Below, piece after piece: positions 45,757 to 53,965 of a DNA stretch of 64,000 bases. Below the pieces are notes generated by a model. It ran no database searches, was not told where the DNA came from, and worked only from the letters and a program-made list of their open reading frames with translations. Numbering within the stretch: the stretch's first letter is position 1; each line of letters begins with the position of its first letter. Both the position numbers and the translations under genes were made by a program. Source of the stretch: DASZIT01 sp036489495 (GTDB lineage: Bacteria; Actinomycetota; Acidimicrobiia; Acidimicrobiales; RAAP-2); the NCBI GenBank assembly GCA_036489495.1, contig DASXFR010000015.1:3370-67369 (forward strand). The letters are read 5' to 3'.

Positions 45757-46423
45757 CGGCGGCGTCCCCCGGCGGGGTGGTTTCGTTTCCGTCGTCCGCG
45801 CCGGTGGGCTGGAGCGGGTTCAGCACGCTGGCGGCGAACGCCACCAGCCGTTGCGGGGAGTAATGGTCGGGGTCACGAAGGAGAAGCCTTCCGGCGTGCT
45901 CGGCGGCGGCCAGGACGACGTGGGCGGACAGGTCCCGGTCGATGAATCCGAACGGCGCCCGCTGGTCGACGAAGGCGTCGATCAGGGACCGCACTTGTTG
46001 AAGGGCCACCGCTCGTCCGGCTTGGACGTGCTCGCGGACCAGTGCCGGGGTCTCGTCCGGCGGGATCAGGATGAGCCGCCACGGGCCGGGGTTGTCCACG
46101 ATGGCACGGGCCAGTCGGTCGAGCCAGGACAGCAGAATGCCGATCGGATCCATGTCGGTCGGCTCGAGCATGCCCTCGCTGAGCGTGCTGAATGCCTGCT
46201 CTTCCTCCCGTTGCAACAGCGCCTGCAACAACGGGCCGAGCCCGGGATAGGCCTTGTAGACGACCGGCTTGGCCAGGTCGGCCTCCCGGGCGATCGCCTC
46301 CATGGTGGCCGAACCGTAGCCATGTTCGCTGATCAACCGCAGCGCGGCGTCCAGAACCTGCTCGCGCCGAACCCCGATCGGCATCCGCGGCTGACGGGTA
46401 CGGGGTGCGGCCTCGGCGGGCAT
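45749..46423 (-). CDS. TetR family regulator leading the mce operon
   Basis: 224 residues from ATG 46423 (CTCCGGGGG upstream). HTH: 'EQVLDAALRLISEHGYGSAT', 'MEAIAREADLAKPVVYKAYP'; helical ligand domain follows. The gene overlaps yrbEA, making it the first cistron of the mce operon and suggesting autoregulated control analogous to Mce3R of mycobacteria. Divergent from an MpaB-family gene across a palindrome at 46461. Confidence 0.92.
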   Translation of the reverse strand: MPAEAAPRTRQPRMPIGVRREQVLDAALRLISEHGYGSATMEAIAREADLAKPVVYKAYPGLGPLLQALLQREEEQAFSTLSEGMLEPTDMDPIGILLSWLDRLARAIVDNPGPWRLILIPPDETPALVREHVQAGRAVALQQVRSLIDAFVDQRAPFGFIDRDLSAHVVLAAAEHAGRLLLRDPDHYSPQRLVAFAASVLNPLQPTGADDGNETTPPGDAADD

Positions 46424-46460
46424 CCCCCGGAGAGTAGCAAAGTAGTGACACTTGCGTATA

Positions 46461-46472
46461 TACGGTACCGTA
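46461..46472. promoter_or_regulatory. Perfect 12-bp palindrome, probable mce operator
   Basis: TACGGTACCGTA is an exact inverted repeat in the AT-richer spacer between the mce-operon TetR (start 46423) and the divergent MpaB gene (start 46551). Position suits shared repression of both. Regulator assignment is inferred. Confidence 0.65.
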
Positions 46473-46550
46473 ACTAACATCGGTGACTGAGGGTCGGCCC
46501 CAATTGCCCTTGGCGAGACGTACCGGCCGCTGATGTGTGAGGAGCGAACG

Positions 46551-47678
46551 ATGGCATCTACCCAGACCAGCACCCCGACGCCGGCGGATGTCCGACCGCC
46601 CGAATCCGCCAAGGCCGCGGAGGACGGCGTCTCTCCCCTCCGCCGTCTCCGGCGAGGTCGCAACCGGAGAGGGCAGACGATGGAGGACTACGGCCTGTTC
46701 GGTCCGGATTCGGTGGCCTGGCGGGTATGGGGTTACCCCACTTCGCTCACCGTCGGCTTCCAGCGATCGGTGGTGGTGGAGGAACTCGACCCCTTCTTGC
46801 TCGCCTCGGTCGAGGCCACCAACAAGGTCCGAACCCAGGCCCGCACTCGGTACGACCACACCATTCGCTACTTCGCCACCGTCGCCTTCGCCGACTCGCG
46901 TACCGCGGTCAAGGCGTCGGAGATGCTCACCAAGGTCCACGCCCGCAACGTGGGTATCGAACCATTGTCCGGCAACACCTACGACGCCAACAACCCAGAC
47001 TCGCAGTTGTGGATCCTGCTCACGGCATGGCACTCGGTGCTCTACGCCTACGAGATGTACGGGCCGGGAAAATTGTCCCCCGACGATGAACGTCGCTATT
47101 GGGAAGACTGCGTAACCGCGGCCGAGTTGCAAACCTGCGACCCCGACAAGGTACCGCGAACCCGGGGAGGGATCCGCGACTACTTCGAAGCTGTCCGCCC
47201 CCGCCTCGCCGCCTCGGAGGCAACGCAGGCGATGATGGACCACCTTCTCAATGCCGAGGTGATGTTCCCGCCGGTACCCGCCCTCTTCAAGCCGGGTGCG
47301 TGGATCATCAATCGCTCCCTTCGAGCCGCCACCATCGCCACCATGCCCCGTTGGCAGCGGCAGCTGGCCGACCTGCACCAGTCGCGGCTCGTCGACAGCG
47401 CGGTGGTACTGCCGATGAAGATCGCCTTCCGATTGGCCGCTGCCAGCCGCAGCTACCAGCTCCGACTGTTGGCGATGATCTCTCCGGGCGCCGTTCCCGT
47501 GGTTGAGCCGGTGCTGCGAGGGGTGGTGCCACGAACCCAGGTGACACTGTCACCGACGGAAGCGTTCGAGCGTCACGGCGTCCCGAGGCCGCGCGAGCTG
47601 TACGCCCAGATCCAGGACCGCCGCCGGCCCGGCGTCGACCCCGGCGCCCGGGCGGATGACCGGGAAGTGCCGGCCTGA
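46551..47678 (+). CDS. MpaB-family (DUF2236) oxygenase beside mce operon
   Basis: 375 residues related to the N-terminal half of the P450 fusion and to 34876-35811. 'DSVAWRVWGYPTSLTVGFQR', 'KASEMLTKVHARNVG', 'PDSQLWILLTAWHSVLYAYE' (W-x-H motif kept) and 'DYFEAVRPRLAAS' are the DUF2236 blocks. ATG 46551 has GAGGAG six bases upstream. Divergent from the mce operon and probably under its TetR, so it may oxidise the imported lipid or sterol (inference). Soluble or peripheral. Confidence 0.85.
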   Translation: MASTQTSTPTPADVRPPESAKAAEDGVSPLRRLRRGRNRRGQTMEDYGLFGPDSVAWRVWGYPTSLTVGFQRSVVVEELDPFLLASVEATNKVRTQARTRYDHTIRYFATVAFADSRTAVKASEMLTKVHARNVGIEPLSGNTYDANNPDSQLWILLTAWHSVLYAYEMYGPGKLSPDDERRYWEDCVTAAELQTCDPDKVPRTRGGIRDYFEAVRPRLAASEATQAMMDHLLNAEVMFPPVPALFKPGAWIINRSLRAATIATMPRWQRQLADLHQSRLVDSAVVLPMKIAFRLAAASRSYQLRLLAMISPGAVPVVEPVLRGVVPRTQVTLSPTEAFERHGVPRPRELYAQIQDRRRPGVDPGARADDREVPA

Positions 47679-47777
47679 CGACAATTGTGCCGGTGCCGAG
47701 ACGATTCACCGACCAAGGTGGCGCACCCTGTCGTTGACCAGAGTTCGCGAGTGCGCGTCTCAATCCCGCGGTAGTTG

Positions 47778-47805
47778 TGTTTGCGCAATCGCAAACAAGA
47801 ATTTT
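47778..47805 (+). terminator. Intrinsic terminator-like hairpin
   Basis: An 8-bp stem TGTTTGCG/CGCAAACA (47778-47785 and 47790-47797) with a CAAT loop is followed by AGAATTTTT. It sits 100 bp past the MpaB stop and 35 bp before the LysM gene, so it may end the MpaB transcript or attenuate the LysM gene. The rest of the 47679-47839 spacer shows nothing recognisable. Confidence 0.55.
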
Positions 47806-47839
47806 TGCTTGATCGCGAAGAAGCCGCCAGAGTATTGCC

Positions 47840-48835
47840 ATGGGGAAGCTACACCGAGCAGGCCACCAACGCGCGCGGGAATCGATCGGCCGGTTCCCGG
47901 ACGACGAAAGCATGCATCCCGTAGGTCGAGTCGGGTTGAAGCGTTGGGTCGCGGTCGCGACGATCGGCGGGACGTTGCTGCTGTTGGCGGCGACCGGGGA
48001 CACACCCGCGGGCGCCACCACCGTGCGGGTGGTTCCCGGCCAGAACCTGACCCAGATCGCCGCCGCCCACGGCACGTCGGTATCCTCATTGGTGGCCGCC
48101 AACGGGATCCGCAACCCGAATCTGATCGTGGCCGGTACCACCCTCGTTCTACCCGGGAACGCCGGCATCGTCTTGGCCTCGTCGGGGACGAGCAGCGGGT
48201 CCACCGTTCTGGTGACTCTCGGGGACACCCTGAGCGCAATCGCCGCCCGCTACGGCACCTCGGTCTCGGCATTGGCCGCGGCCAATGGGATCAGCAACCC
48301 CAACCTGGTCATCGCCGGCAGCCGGCTGGCGTTGCCGTCCGGTTCCGCGACGACCATTTCGGCGACGAACGTCTCGTACTCGGCCCCGGCGTCCAGCAGC
48401 GGGTCAAGCTCGCTCCCACCCCAGCTGCTGGCCCACCCGGATCGCCTCGGCCTCCAGCCCTATTTCATCCAATCGGCGTCGGCATTCGGGGTCCCGGCGT
48501 CCTTGCTGGAGGCAATGTGCTGGTGGGAATCCGGGTGGCAGTCCGGCGTGATCTCGTCGACCGGAGCCCAGGGAATCGGGCAACTGGAGCCGGCAACCGT
48601 GCAGTTCATGCGGACCCAGCTGCACAATCCAAGCCTCAATCCGATGGTCGCCTCCGACAACATCGAGATGGCGGCCGGCTTTCTCCATGACCTCTTGCAG
48701 CAGACCGGAGGGAACGCCCGTCTCGCCCTGGCCAGCTATTACCAGGGTGCTTCATCCGTCCGGCTGGTCGGGATGTTCTCCTCCACCGTCCAGTACGTGA
48801 ACGGGATCATCTCCTATGTCGCGGCATTCTCCTGA
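47840..48835 (+). CDS. Exported LysM-transglycosylase-like cell wall hydrolase
   Basis: 331 residues: positively charged start, signal helix about 33-58 ('VAVATIGGTLLLLAATG'), two LysM domains (about 61-106 and 122-167; each ends 'GTTLVLPG'/'GSRLALPSG'), Ser-rich linker, and a lysozyme-like SLT domain from about 200 with catalytic Glu230 in 'CWWESGWQS' and 'STGAQGIGQLEPAT'. Binds and cleaves peptidoglycan outside the membrane. ATG 47840 or 47912. A riboswitch was looked for upstream and not seen. Confidence 0.92.
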   Translation: MGKLHRAGHQRARESIGRFPDDESMHPVGRVGLKRWVAVATIGGTLLLLAATGDTPAGATTVRVVPGQNLTQIAAAHGTSVSSLVAANGIRNPNLIVAGTTLVLPGNAGIVLASSGTSSGSTVLVTLGDTLSAIAARYGTSVSALAAANGISNPNLVIAGSRLALPSGSATTISATNVSYSAPASSSGSSSLPPQLLAHPDRLGLQPYFIQSASAFGVPASLLEAMCWWESGWQSGVISSTGAQGIGQLEPATVQFMRTQLHNPSLNPMVASDNIEMAAGFLHDLLQQTGGNARLALASYYQGASSVRLVGMFSSTVQYVNGIISYVAAFS

Positions 48836-48926
48836 CCGCATCCACGTCGCCAGTTCGTATCGAACCAACCTGAGAGGCTGCCGGGACTAGCCTGCGCACG
48901 GTCGTCGACAACAAAAGGCAAACGCC

Positions 48927-49193
48927 ATGGGGTTTCTCTCGAGGCTGTTGGTTCCGCGAGGCGTTCGCCGCGCCGCCCACCCGCTCCGCACCACTCGACG
49001 GGCACTGACACCCCGGAGCGTCAAGCGGGCCCGAGGTGCCCTGCATCCCGTTCGGAACGCCACCTATCGTGCCGAGCGGTCACTCAACACCAAGCGGCGA
49101 CCTCGACGCCGACAACCCGTCTGGCATCACGGGACCTGCACCGTCAACCACCGAACCCAAGGCGCCGCCGACCGTTGTCGAGGCACCAGCTGA
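48927..49193 (+). CDS. Small Arg-rich protein
   Basis: 88 residues. 'MGFLSRLLVPRGVRRAAHPL', 'RTTRRALTPRSVKRARGALH' and 'YRAERSLNTKRRPRR' are typical of a small basic actinobacterial protein family often written as hypothetical. The last 30 residues look less natural, and a frame change near 49100 (to an acidic Pro-rich tail ending at 49284) is possible. Role unknown. Confidence 0.55.
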   Translation: MGFLSRLLVPRGVRRAAHPLRTTRRALTPRSVKRARGALHPVRNATYRAERSLNTKRRPRRRQPVWHHGTCTVNHRTQGAADRCRGTS

Positions 49194-49214
49194 TGAACCG
49201 AAGGCTCTCGGTCC

Positions 49215-49865
49215 CTATCGCGCCGTTCGGGCAAAACGGGTGTGCACGACGGAGAACGAACTGATGAACTCGACGCATTCGTAGCCGGCCGGGCCGCCAC
49301 CCAGGTGGTCGAACAGTCGCTCACCCTTCCCCAACAGGATGGGCACGATCGGCAGGTGCATCTCGTCGATCAGGCCGGCCCGGAGGTACTGCTGGATGGT
49401 GGCCGCTCCTCCGCCCAGTCTCACATCCCCGCCATCGGCGGCTTCGAAGGCCCGCTCGAGCGCCGCCTCGATACCATCGCTGACGAAATAGAAAGTGGTG
49501 CCGCCCTCCATTGCCATCGGCGCCCGCGGATAGTTGGTGAGCACGAACACCGGGTGATGGAACGGGGGGTCGTCCCCCCACCAACCCCTCCAGACCTCGC
49601 TGCCCCATTCACCGCGGATGGGGCCGAACATATTCCGACCCATGATGGTGGCGCCGATGCCTATCTCTCCCTGAGCCGCGAACCGGTCGTCGAGGCCATC
49701 GTCATCACTGATCTCGGCTTCCTTCTGATGGAAGGTACGGGTGGCAAACAGCCACTTGTGCAGGGACTCGCCGCCGACTCCGAGGGGATTGTCGAGGCTC
49801 TGGTCGGGACCCGCGGCATATCCGTCGAGCGACACCGCGAAATTATGGACTCGCAGCTTCGGCAT
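49215..49865 (-). CDS. Dihydrofolate reductase-like (RibD C-terminal) protein
   Basis: 216 residues: 'LRVHNFAVSLDGYAAGPDQS', 'ATIMGRNMFGPIRGEW', 'FVLTNYPRAPMAMEGGTTFY' and 'DVRLGGGAATIQQYLRAGLI', 'EMHLPIVPILLGKGERLF' define the RibD C-terminal/DHFR-like fold. NADPH-dependent reductase of an unknown substrate; not a housekeeping folate DHFR. Divergent from the DeoR gene. Confidence 0.9.
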   Translation of the reverse strand: MPKLRVHNFAVSLDGYAAGPDQSLDNPLGVGGESLHKWLFATRTFHQKEAEISDDDGLDDRFAAQGEIGIGATIMGRNMFGPIRGEWGSEVWRGWWGDDPPFHHPVFVLTNYPRAPMAMEGGTTFYFVSDGIEAALERAFEAADGGDVRLGGGAATIQQYLRAGLIDEMHLPIVPILLGKGERLFDHLGGGPAGYECVEFISSFSVVHTRFARTAR

Positions 49866-49964
49866 TGATGCTCCTCCCTGGGATTGTCGGTACGCGAATG
49901 TACGACGCCTTCAACGGTAAGGGGACGGCGCCGGAGGGCAGAACTCATCGGCGACCGCCGGACT

Positions 49965-49995
49965 TACGCACATTCTGTTTGTGCGTACGCACATT
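49965..49995. promoter_or_regulatory. DeoR operator array: palindrome plus direct repeat
   Basis: TGTGCGTACGCACA (49980-49993) is a perfect 14-bp palindrome, and its half-site TACGCACATT recurs at 49965-49974 and 49986-49995, exactly 21 bp (two helical turns) apart. A TACATT -10 candidate lies at 50003-50008, six bases ahead of the ATG at 50015, implying a leaderless transcript. Autoregulation by the DeoR protein is inferred. Confidence 0.65.
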
Positions 49996-50014
49996 TCTAC
50001 TGTACATTACCAAC

Positions 50015-50770
50015 ATGGATGCCAATGAGCGGTTGGGCGCACTCGTCGAAATGTTGCAGCGCGACGGCCGGGTGGAGGTGACCAACGTGGCGGAGGCGTT
50101 CGGCACTGCGGAGATGACGATCCGCCGCGACCTCGACCGGATGGTGGCCATGGGAATGGCCCGCCGGGTGCGAGGCGGTGCCATCAGCCAGTTGATGCGT
50201 GGCGAGGAGCTGCCGTTTGCCATGCGGGCCATCGAGCGCACCGACGCCAAGACCCGGATCGGCGCGGCGGTGGCCGGCGTGCTCCGGGACGGTGAAGCCG
50301 TATTGCTGGACAGCGGTTCCACGACGATCAAGGTTGCCGAGGCGCTTGGCGGTCGCAGATTGACGGTCATGCCGATGTCGCTGCACATCGCTCCGGTGCT
50401 GTCGGGAAGTGAATCGGTCCGGATGTTGATCCCGGGCGGCGAGATCCGGCCCGGCGAGCTGGCCATGTTCGGGCCTCTGGCCCTCGCCAGTATCGGCGCA
50501 CTCCGGTTCGACACCGTGGTGTTGGGGTGCTGCGGTCTTTCCAACGGCCGAGTCACCGCGCACGACCTGGGCGACGCCGGAGTCAAGCAGGCAATGCTCG
50601 CATCATCGGCTCGGGTGATTCTGGCTGCCGACAGCTCGAAGTTCCGGCAGACGGCGATGGCCGTGGTCTGTGACGCGGCTGCGGTCAACATGGTGGTGAC
50701 CGACGTGGAGGCCCCGACCGACGACGTGGACGGGTTGCGAGGCGCTGGCATCGAAGTGCTGTGTGTCTGA
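50015..50770 (+). CDS. DeoR/GlpR family transcriptional regulator
   Basis: 251 residues. DeoR-type HTH at the N-terminus ('MLQRDGRVEVTNVAEAFGTA', 'EMTIRRDLDRMVAMGMARRV') and a sugar-phosphate sensor domain with 'LLDSGSTTIKVAEAL', 'VVLGCCGLSNGRVTAHDL' and 'ILAADSSKF'. ATG 50015 is leaderless by promoter spacing. Overlaps the MFS gene, so it regulates its own operon. Effector is probably a phosphorylated sugar. Confidence 0.92.
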   Translation: MDANERLGALVEMLQRDGRVEVTNVAEAFGTAEMTIRRDLDRMVAMGMARRVRGGAISQLMRGEELPFAMRAIERTDAKTRIGAAVAGVLRDGEAVLLDSGSTTIKVAEALGGRRLTVMPMSLHIAPVLSGSESVRMLIPGGEIRPGELAMFGPLALASIGALRFDTVVLGCCGLSNGRVTAHDLGDAGVKQAMLASSARVILAADSSKFRQTAMAVVCDAAAVNMVVTDVEAPTDDVDGLRGAGIEVLCV

Positions 50771-51971
50771 GATGGCTGTCGCCACCGCACCGACCAGCCG
50801 TCCGAATGCCGACCGGTGGTCCCGATCGGCAACAGTGGCGGTGTTCTTCACCCATGGACTGCTCTTCGCCTCGTGGACGGCGCACATACCCCTCATCAAA
50901 GAACATCTGCACCTGACCGATGGTGCCCTGGGTCTGGCGCTCCTCGGGGCGCCACTCGGGTCGGTGTCGGCCATGCTGGTCGCGGCGCGTCTCTTGCCGA
51001 GGTTAGGGAGCCGGACCATGGTGCGAGCTTGCCTCCTCGGCTACTGCGCGGCCGGGCCACTGGTCGGACTGGTCGGCTCCTTGCCCGCGCTGTTCACCGC
51101 CCTTTTCATCTGGGGGGCATTCCAAGGCGCCCTCGACGTGTCCATGAATACCCAGGCGGTTGCCGTCGAGCAGGCCGAGGGGCGCCCCCTGATGTCCGGA
51201 TTCCACGGCAGTTGGAGCCTCGGCACCTTCGTCGGCGCCGGAATTGGCGCACTGGGTGTCGCCATCGGCTTGTCCCTCTCCAGCCAACAGTTGGTGCTTG
51301 GCTTGCCGTTATTGATCGTCGCCGGCTGGTTGACGGCCCGGATGCTCCCCGACGCCGACCCTCCGGCTGACGCCCGTGCCATCGAACCTCGGCAAAGCCG
51401 GCTCTCGCGGGCGGTCTTCGTCCTCGGGGCAATCGCCTTTGCCTCGATGCTCTGTGAGGGCGCCAGTGCCGACTGGGCGTCGGTCTACCTGCGAGGACCC
51501 CTGCACACGAGTCCGGCCGTCGCCGGGCTCGGCTACGCCGCCTTCTCGTTCACCATGGTCGTGATCCGGCTCTCCGGCAATCGACTGCTGAGCCGTTTCC
51601 GGCCCGGATCGGTTCTGCCGGTCCTGGCCGCCGTCGCCACCGTAGGATTTTGTGCCGGATTGCTCGGCAATCACGCGGTCGCCGGCATCGCCGGGTTCGC
51701 CTGCCTGGGCATCGGCCTGGCTTTGATCGTCCCGACGGTGTTCAGCGCGGCCGGTCGGCTGCCCGGGCTGAGCCCCGGAACCGCCATCGCCACCGTCTCC
51801 GCCTTTGGATGGTTCGGATTCGTCTGCGGCCCTCCCCTCATCGGTCAGCTCGCCTCGGCCACGTCACTTTCCCTCGCCCTTGGGGTGATACCGGTACTCA
51901 CCACCGGCATCGTCCTCGCCACCGCCCTGGCCCCGGCGCTCCGGGGCAACGCCGCTGGCCCGGGGTCATGA
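50763..51971 (+). CDS. MFS transporter under DeoR control
   Basis: 402 residues, about 12 helices. 'VAVFFTHGLLFASWTAHIPL', 'RLLPRLGSRTMVRACLLGY' and 'GAFQGALDVSMNTQAVAVEQ' resemble the MFS group that includes bacterial sugar and inner-membrane YbjJ-type proteins. GTG 50763 overlaps DeoR; ATG 50772 is the alternative. Likely takes up or exports a sugar or sugar-like molecule sensed by the DeoR protein. Confidence 0.9.
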   Translation: MSEMAVATAPTSRPNADRWSRSATVAVFFTHGLLFASWTAHIPLIKEHLHLTDGALGLALLGAPLGSVSAMLVAARLLPRLGSRTMVRACLLGYCAAGPLVGLVGSLPALFTALFIWGAFQGALDVSMNTQAVAVEQAEGRPLMSGFHGSWSLGTFVGAGIGALGVAIGLSLSSQQLVLGLPLLIVAGWLTARMLPDADPPADARAIEPRQSRLSRAVFVLGAIAFASMLCEGASADWASVYLRGPLHTSPAVAGLGYAAFSFTMVVIRLSGNRLLSRFRPGSVLPVLAAVATVGFCAGLLGNHAVAGIAGFACLGIGLALIVPTVFSAAGRLPGLSPGTAIATVSAFGWFGFVCGPPLIGQLASATSLSLALGVIPVLTTGIVLATALAPALRGNAAGPGS

Positions 51972-52654
51972 TCACCCACCTGCTGGTCGACTACGGCGAG
52001 GTCATCAGCACGCCGCCGCCGGCCGGCACGCTTCCGGACCTTGCCCAGCTGAGCGGCCTCCCGGCCGACGAGTTGGGCCGCCGCTACTGGCATCATCGGC
52101 CCGACTACGACCGAGGGCAGAGTTCCGAGGACTACTGGTCGACGGTCCTGCGCCGGGCGCTCACCTCCGAGGATCCCCTCCTTCGGGACCTCGTCGCCAT
52201 CGACATCGGAGGTTGGCTTCACTTGAACCCCCTCACCCTCGGGATCCTGGCCGACGTCGCTCGGAGCGGCACCAATCTCGCCCTGCTCTCCAATGCGCCC
52301 CACCCCCAGGCTGACGCCATGGACCGCTCCGACTGGGCCCGGCTGTTTACCCATCGCCTCTACAGCTGCCGCCTGGGCATCGCCAAGCCCGAGTCATCGA
52401 TCTTCGAGCAGGCCCTGGACATCATTGGTGCCTCTCCCGAGCGGACCCTCTTCATCGACGACAAGGCGTCCAACACCCGGGCGGCGGCCCGCCTCGGACT
52501 GCGAACTCTCACCTTTACGACTCCGGCCGACTTGGCCCGGACCTTGTACGCCCGCCGCCTGGCTGAGGGCCCGGCCATACCACCGCCTGCGCTCGACCCC
52601 TCAAGTCGGGCTGGCGGAGGTGAGGATTCCCTCGATGTCGACCAGGCAGGATGA
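51968..52654 (+). CDS. HAD family hydrolase
   Basis: 228 residues. HAD motifs: 'LLVDYGEVISTP' (motif I; the second Asp is replaced by Gly-Glu, as in some epoxide-hydrolase-type HADs), 'LALLSNAPHPQADAM' (II), 'GIAKPESSIFEQAL' (III, Lys) and 'TLFIDDKASNTRAA' (IV). ATG 51968 overlaps the MFS stop. Probably acts on the transported sugar phosphate. The last 54 bases overlap the 3' end of the opposite-strand envelope operon. Confidence 0.85.
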   Translation: MITHLLVDYGEVISTPPPAGTLPDLAQLSGLPADELGRRYWHHRPDYDRGQSSEDYWSTVLRRALTSEDPLLRDLVAIDIGGWLHLNPLTLGILADVARSGTNLALLSNAPHPQADAMDRSDWARLFTHRLYSCRLGIAKPESSIFEQALDIIGASPERTLFIDDKASNTRAAARLGLRTLTFTTPADLARTLYARRLAEGPAIPPPALDPSSRAGGGEDSLDVDQAG

Positions 52655-53428
52655 AGCGGGATTCGAAACCGCCAGCTGGGCAAATGGGGCAAGAGCTTTG
52701 GCCAGCCCCGTCTCGGCACTCAGCACTTCCGTGCGATACGGGCCGTAGAGCGGGGAGAGGACGGAGAAGCCTTGGTTCTCCAGGCTCTGCAGCTGGCCGA
52801 TCAGCGGGGCCAACGACGGTTGGACGGCGGCGTACCCCGTGGCGAACTCCACCAGGAACGGGCCGAACAACTGGAGGACCGGTTGGAACGCAGCCGCCGA
52901 CGCAAACGCCTCGGCGGAAAAGGGTCCGAACAGCGGCGACAGACCGATCAACGAAGCCAGGCCGCCCGATTGCTTGGGAGCCGACAGCGCGAGCGGACAC
53001 ACCGGAAGCACGGCCGTCGGGCTGGCGGGAGATGTCGACGCTGACGGAGACGGTGAACTGACGGCCGGCGAAGATGCCAGTGTCGCGGGCGCGGTAGTGA
53101 CCGGTGGGGTGATCGCGGTGACCGAGGGATCTGGGGCCACCGCGGCCAGCGGGGAGGTTCCGGCGAGCCCGGAAGTGTCGTCGGCGGTCACCGGCCCTGC
53201 TGCCGGTGAAGCCGAGGCGTCCGTCGGAGGCTGAGTGGCGGCGGTCGGAGCCGCCTGCCGGGTCACGGTGGTGTGCTTGGTGACGGTGTGCGCACTCCCC
53301 AGCGTCATGAGTCCCAAGGCCACCACCGCGAGCAGGACGATCCCCGCCGAAACCGCCCGGACGACCTTCAACGAACGGACAGACCGGCCCGGGGCGTCAA
53401 CCAACGGAACCACCAGCGGGCTGCTCAT
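52601..53428 (-). CDS. Exported or membrane-anchored protein, fifth gene of envelope operon
   Basis: 275 residues from ATG 53428. One helix about 23-43 ('VSAGIVLLAVVALGLMTLGS') then a long Ala/Pro/Ser/Thr linker (about 55-135) and a C-terminal domain with hydrophobic repeats 'LSPLFGPFSAEAF', 'LQLFGPFLVEFATGY', 'LSPLYGPYRTEVL' (three FGPF-like units). A single Cys in 'PVCPLAL' and another in 'SSCLVDI' may pair. Not recognised. Overlaps the DUF4395 gene by 4 bp. Confidence 0.7.
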   Translation of the reverse strand: MSSPLVVPLVDAPGRSVRSLKVVRAVSAGIVLLAVVALGLMTLGSAHTVTKHTTVTRQAAPTAATQPPTDASASPAAGPVTADDTSGLAGTSPLAAVAPDPSVTAITPPVTTAPATLASSPAVSSPSPSASTSPASPTAVLPVCPLALSAPKQSGGLASLIGLSPLFGPFSAEAFASAAAFQPVLQLFGPFLVEFATGYAAVQPSLAPLIGQLQSLENQGFSVLSPLYGPYRTEVLSAETGLAKALAPFAQLAVSNPASSCLVDIEGILTSASPT

Positions 53429-53964
53429 GTGCCGCTGGCGGTGGTGGCAGAGGATGACCAGATGTTGTTGCACCGCTCACACACCTCTTCGGGGACCCAC
53501 CCGAACCGCATGAGCACCGCGAACACCTTGCAGCCGAGGCAGAGCCCGAACACCGACTCGAGAACGGCGGCGGCGATGAGTATGGACAGCACGATTTCGG
53601 CTCCGCCCCAATATCCCAGCCCGGTCAATATCAGTGCGGTGACCGAGAACGTCACTCCCATGCCCTGGGCGAACCGTTTGGGCGGGCCGGCCACCGGTCG
53701 TTCGGCCAGCGGCACCCGGGGGGTTACCACCCGGGTGACGAACTGGCCCAGCGGGCTCAACGAGGGCCCGGTCAGGACCCGGGCGACGAAGCCGTAGGCG
53801 ATGACGATCGTCGCCCAACGCAGATTGAAGGCGATGGTCAGAGCGGCGATGACGACCACCCCACCGGCCACCAGTCGGGCCGAGACTTCATTGACCGGGT
53901 TGGGAAACGAGAACAGCTCCTTGACCTTGCTGGTTGGGGCCGAATCCAATTGGTGCTCACTCAC
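53425..53964 (-). CDS. DUF4395 domain membrane protein
   Basis: 179 residues with about four helices. 'FPNPVNEVSARLVAGGVVVI' and the Cys-bearing 'GLCLGCKVF' plus C-terminal 'CERCNNIW' are typical of the DUF4395 family. The two C-x2-C pairs could be redox active, and DUF4395 genes often lie beside thiol-disulfide proteins. Fourth gene of the envelope operon. Function unknown. Confidence 0.88.
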   Translation of the reverse strand: MSEHQLDSAPTSKVKELFSFPNPVNEVSARLVAGGVVVIAALTIAFNLRWATIVIAYGFVARVLTGPSLSPLGQFVTRVVTPRVPLAERPVAGPPKRFAQGMGVTFSVTALILTGLGYWGGAEIVLSILIAAAVLESVFGLCLGCKVFAVLMRFGWVPEEVCERCNNIWSSSATTASGT

Positions 53965-53965
53965 G

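Noticed and set aside
47679..47839. Cyclic-di-AMP (ydaO) riboswitch before the LysM hydrolase
   Set aside because: Spacer is too short and lacks the conserved riboswitch segments; only a terminator-like hairpin is present.
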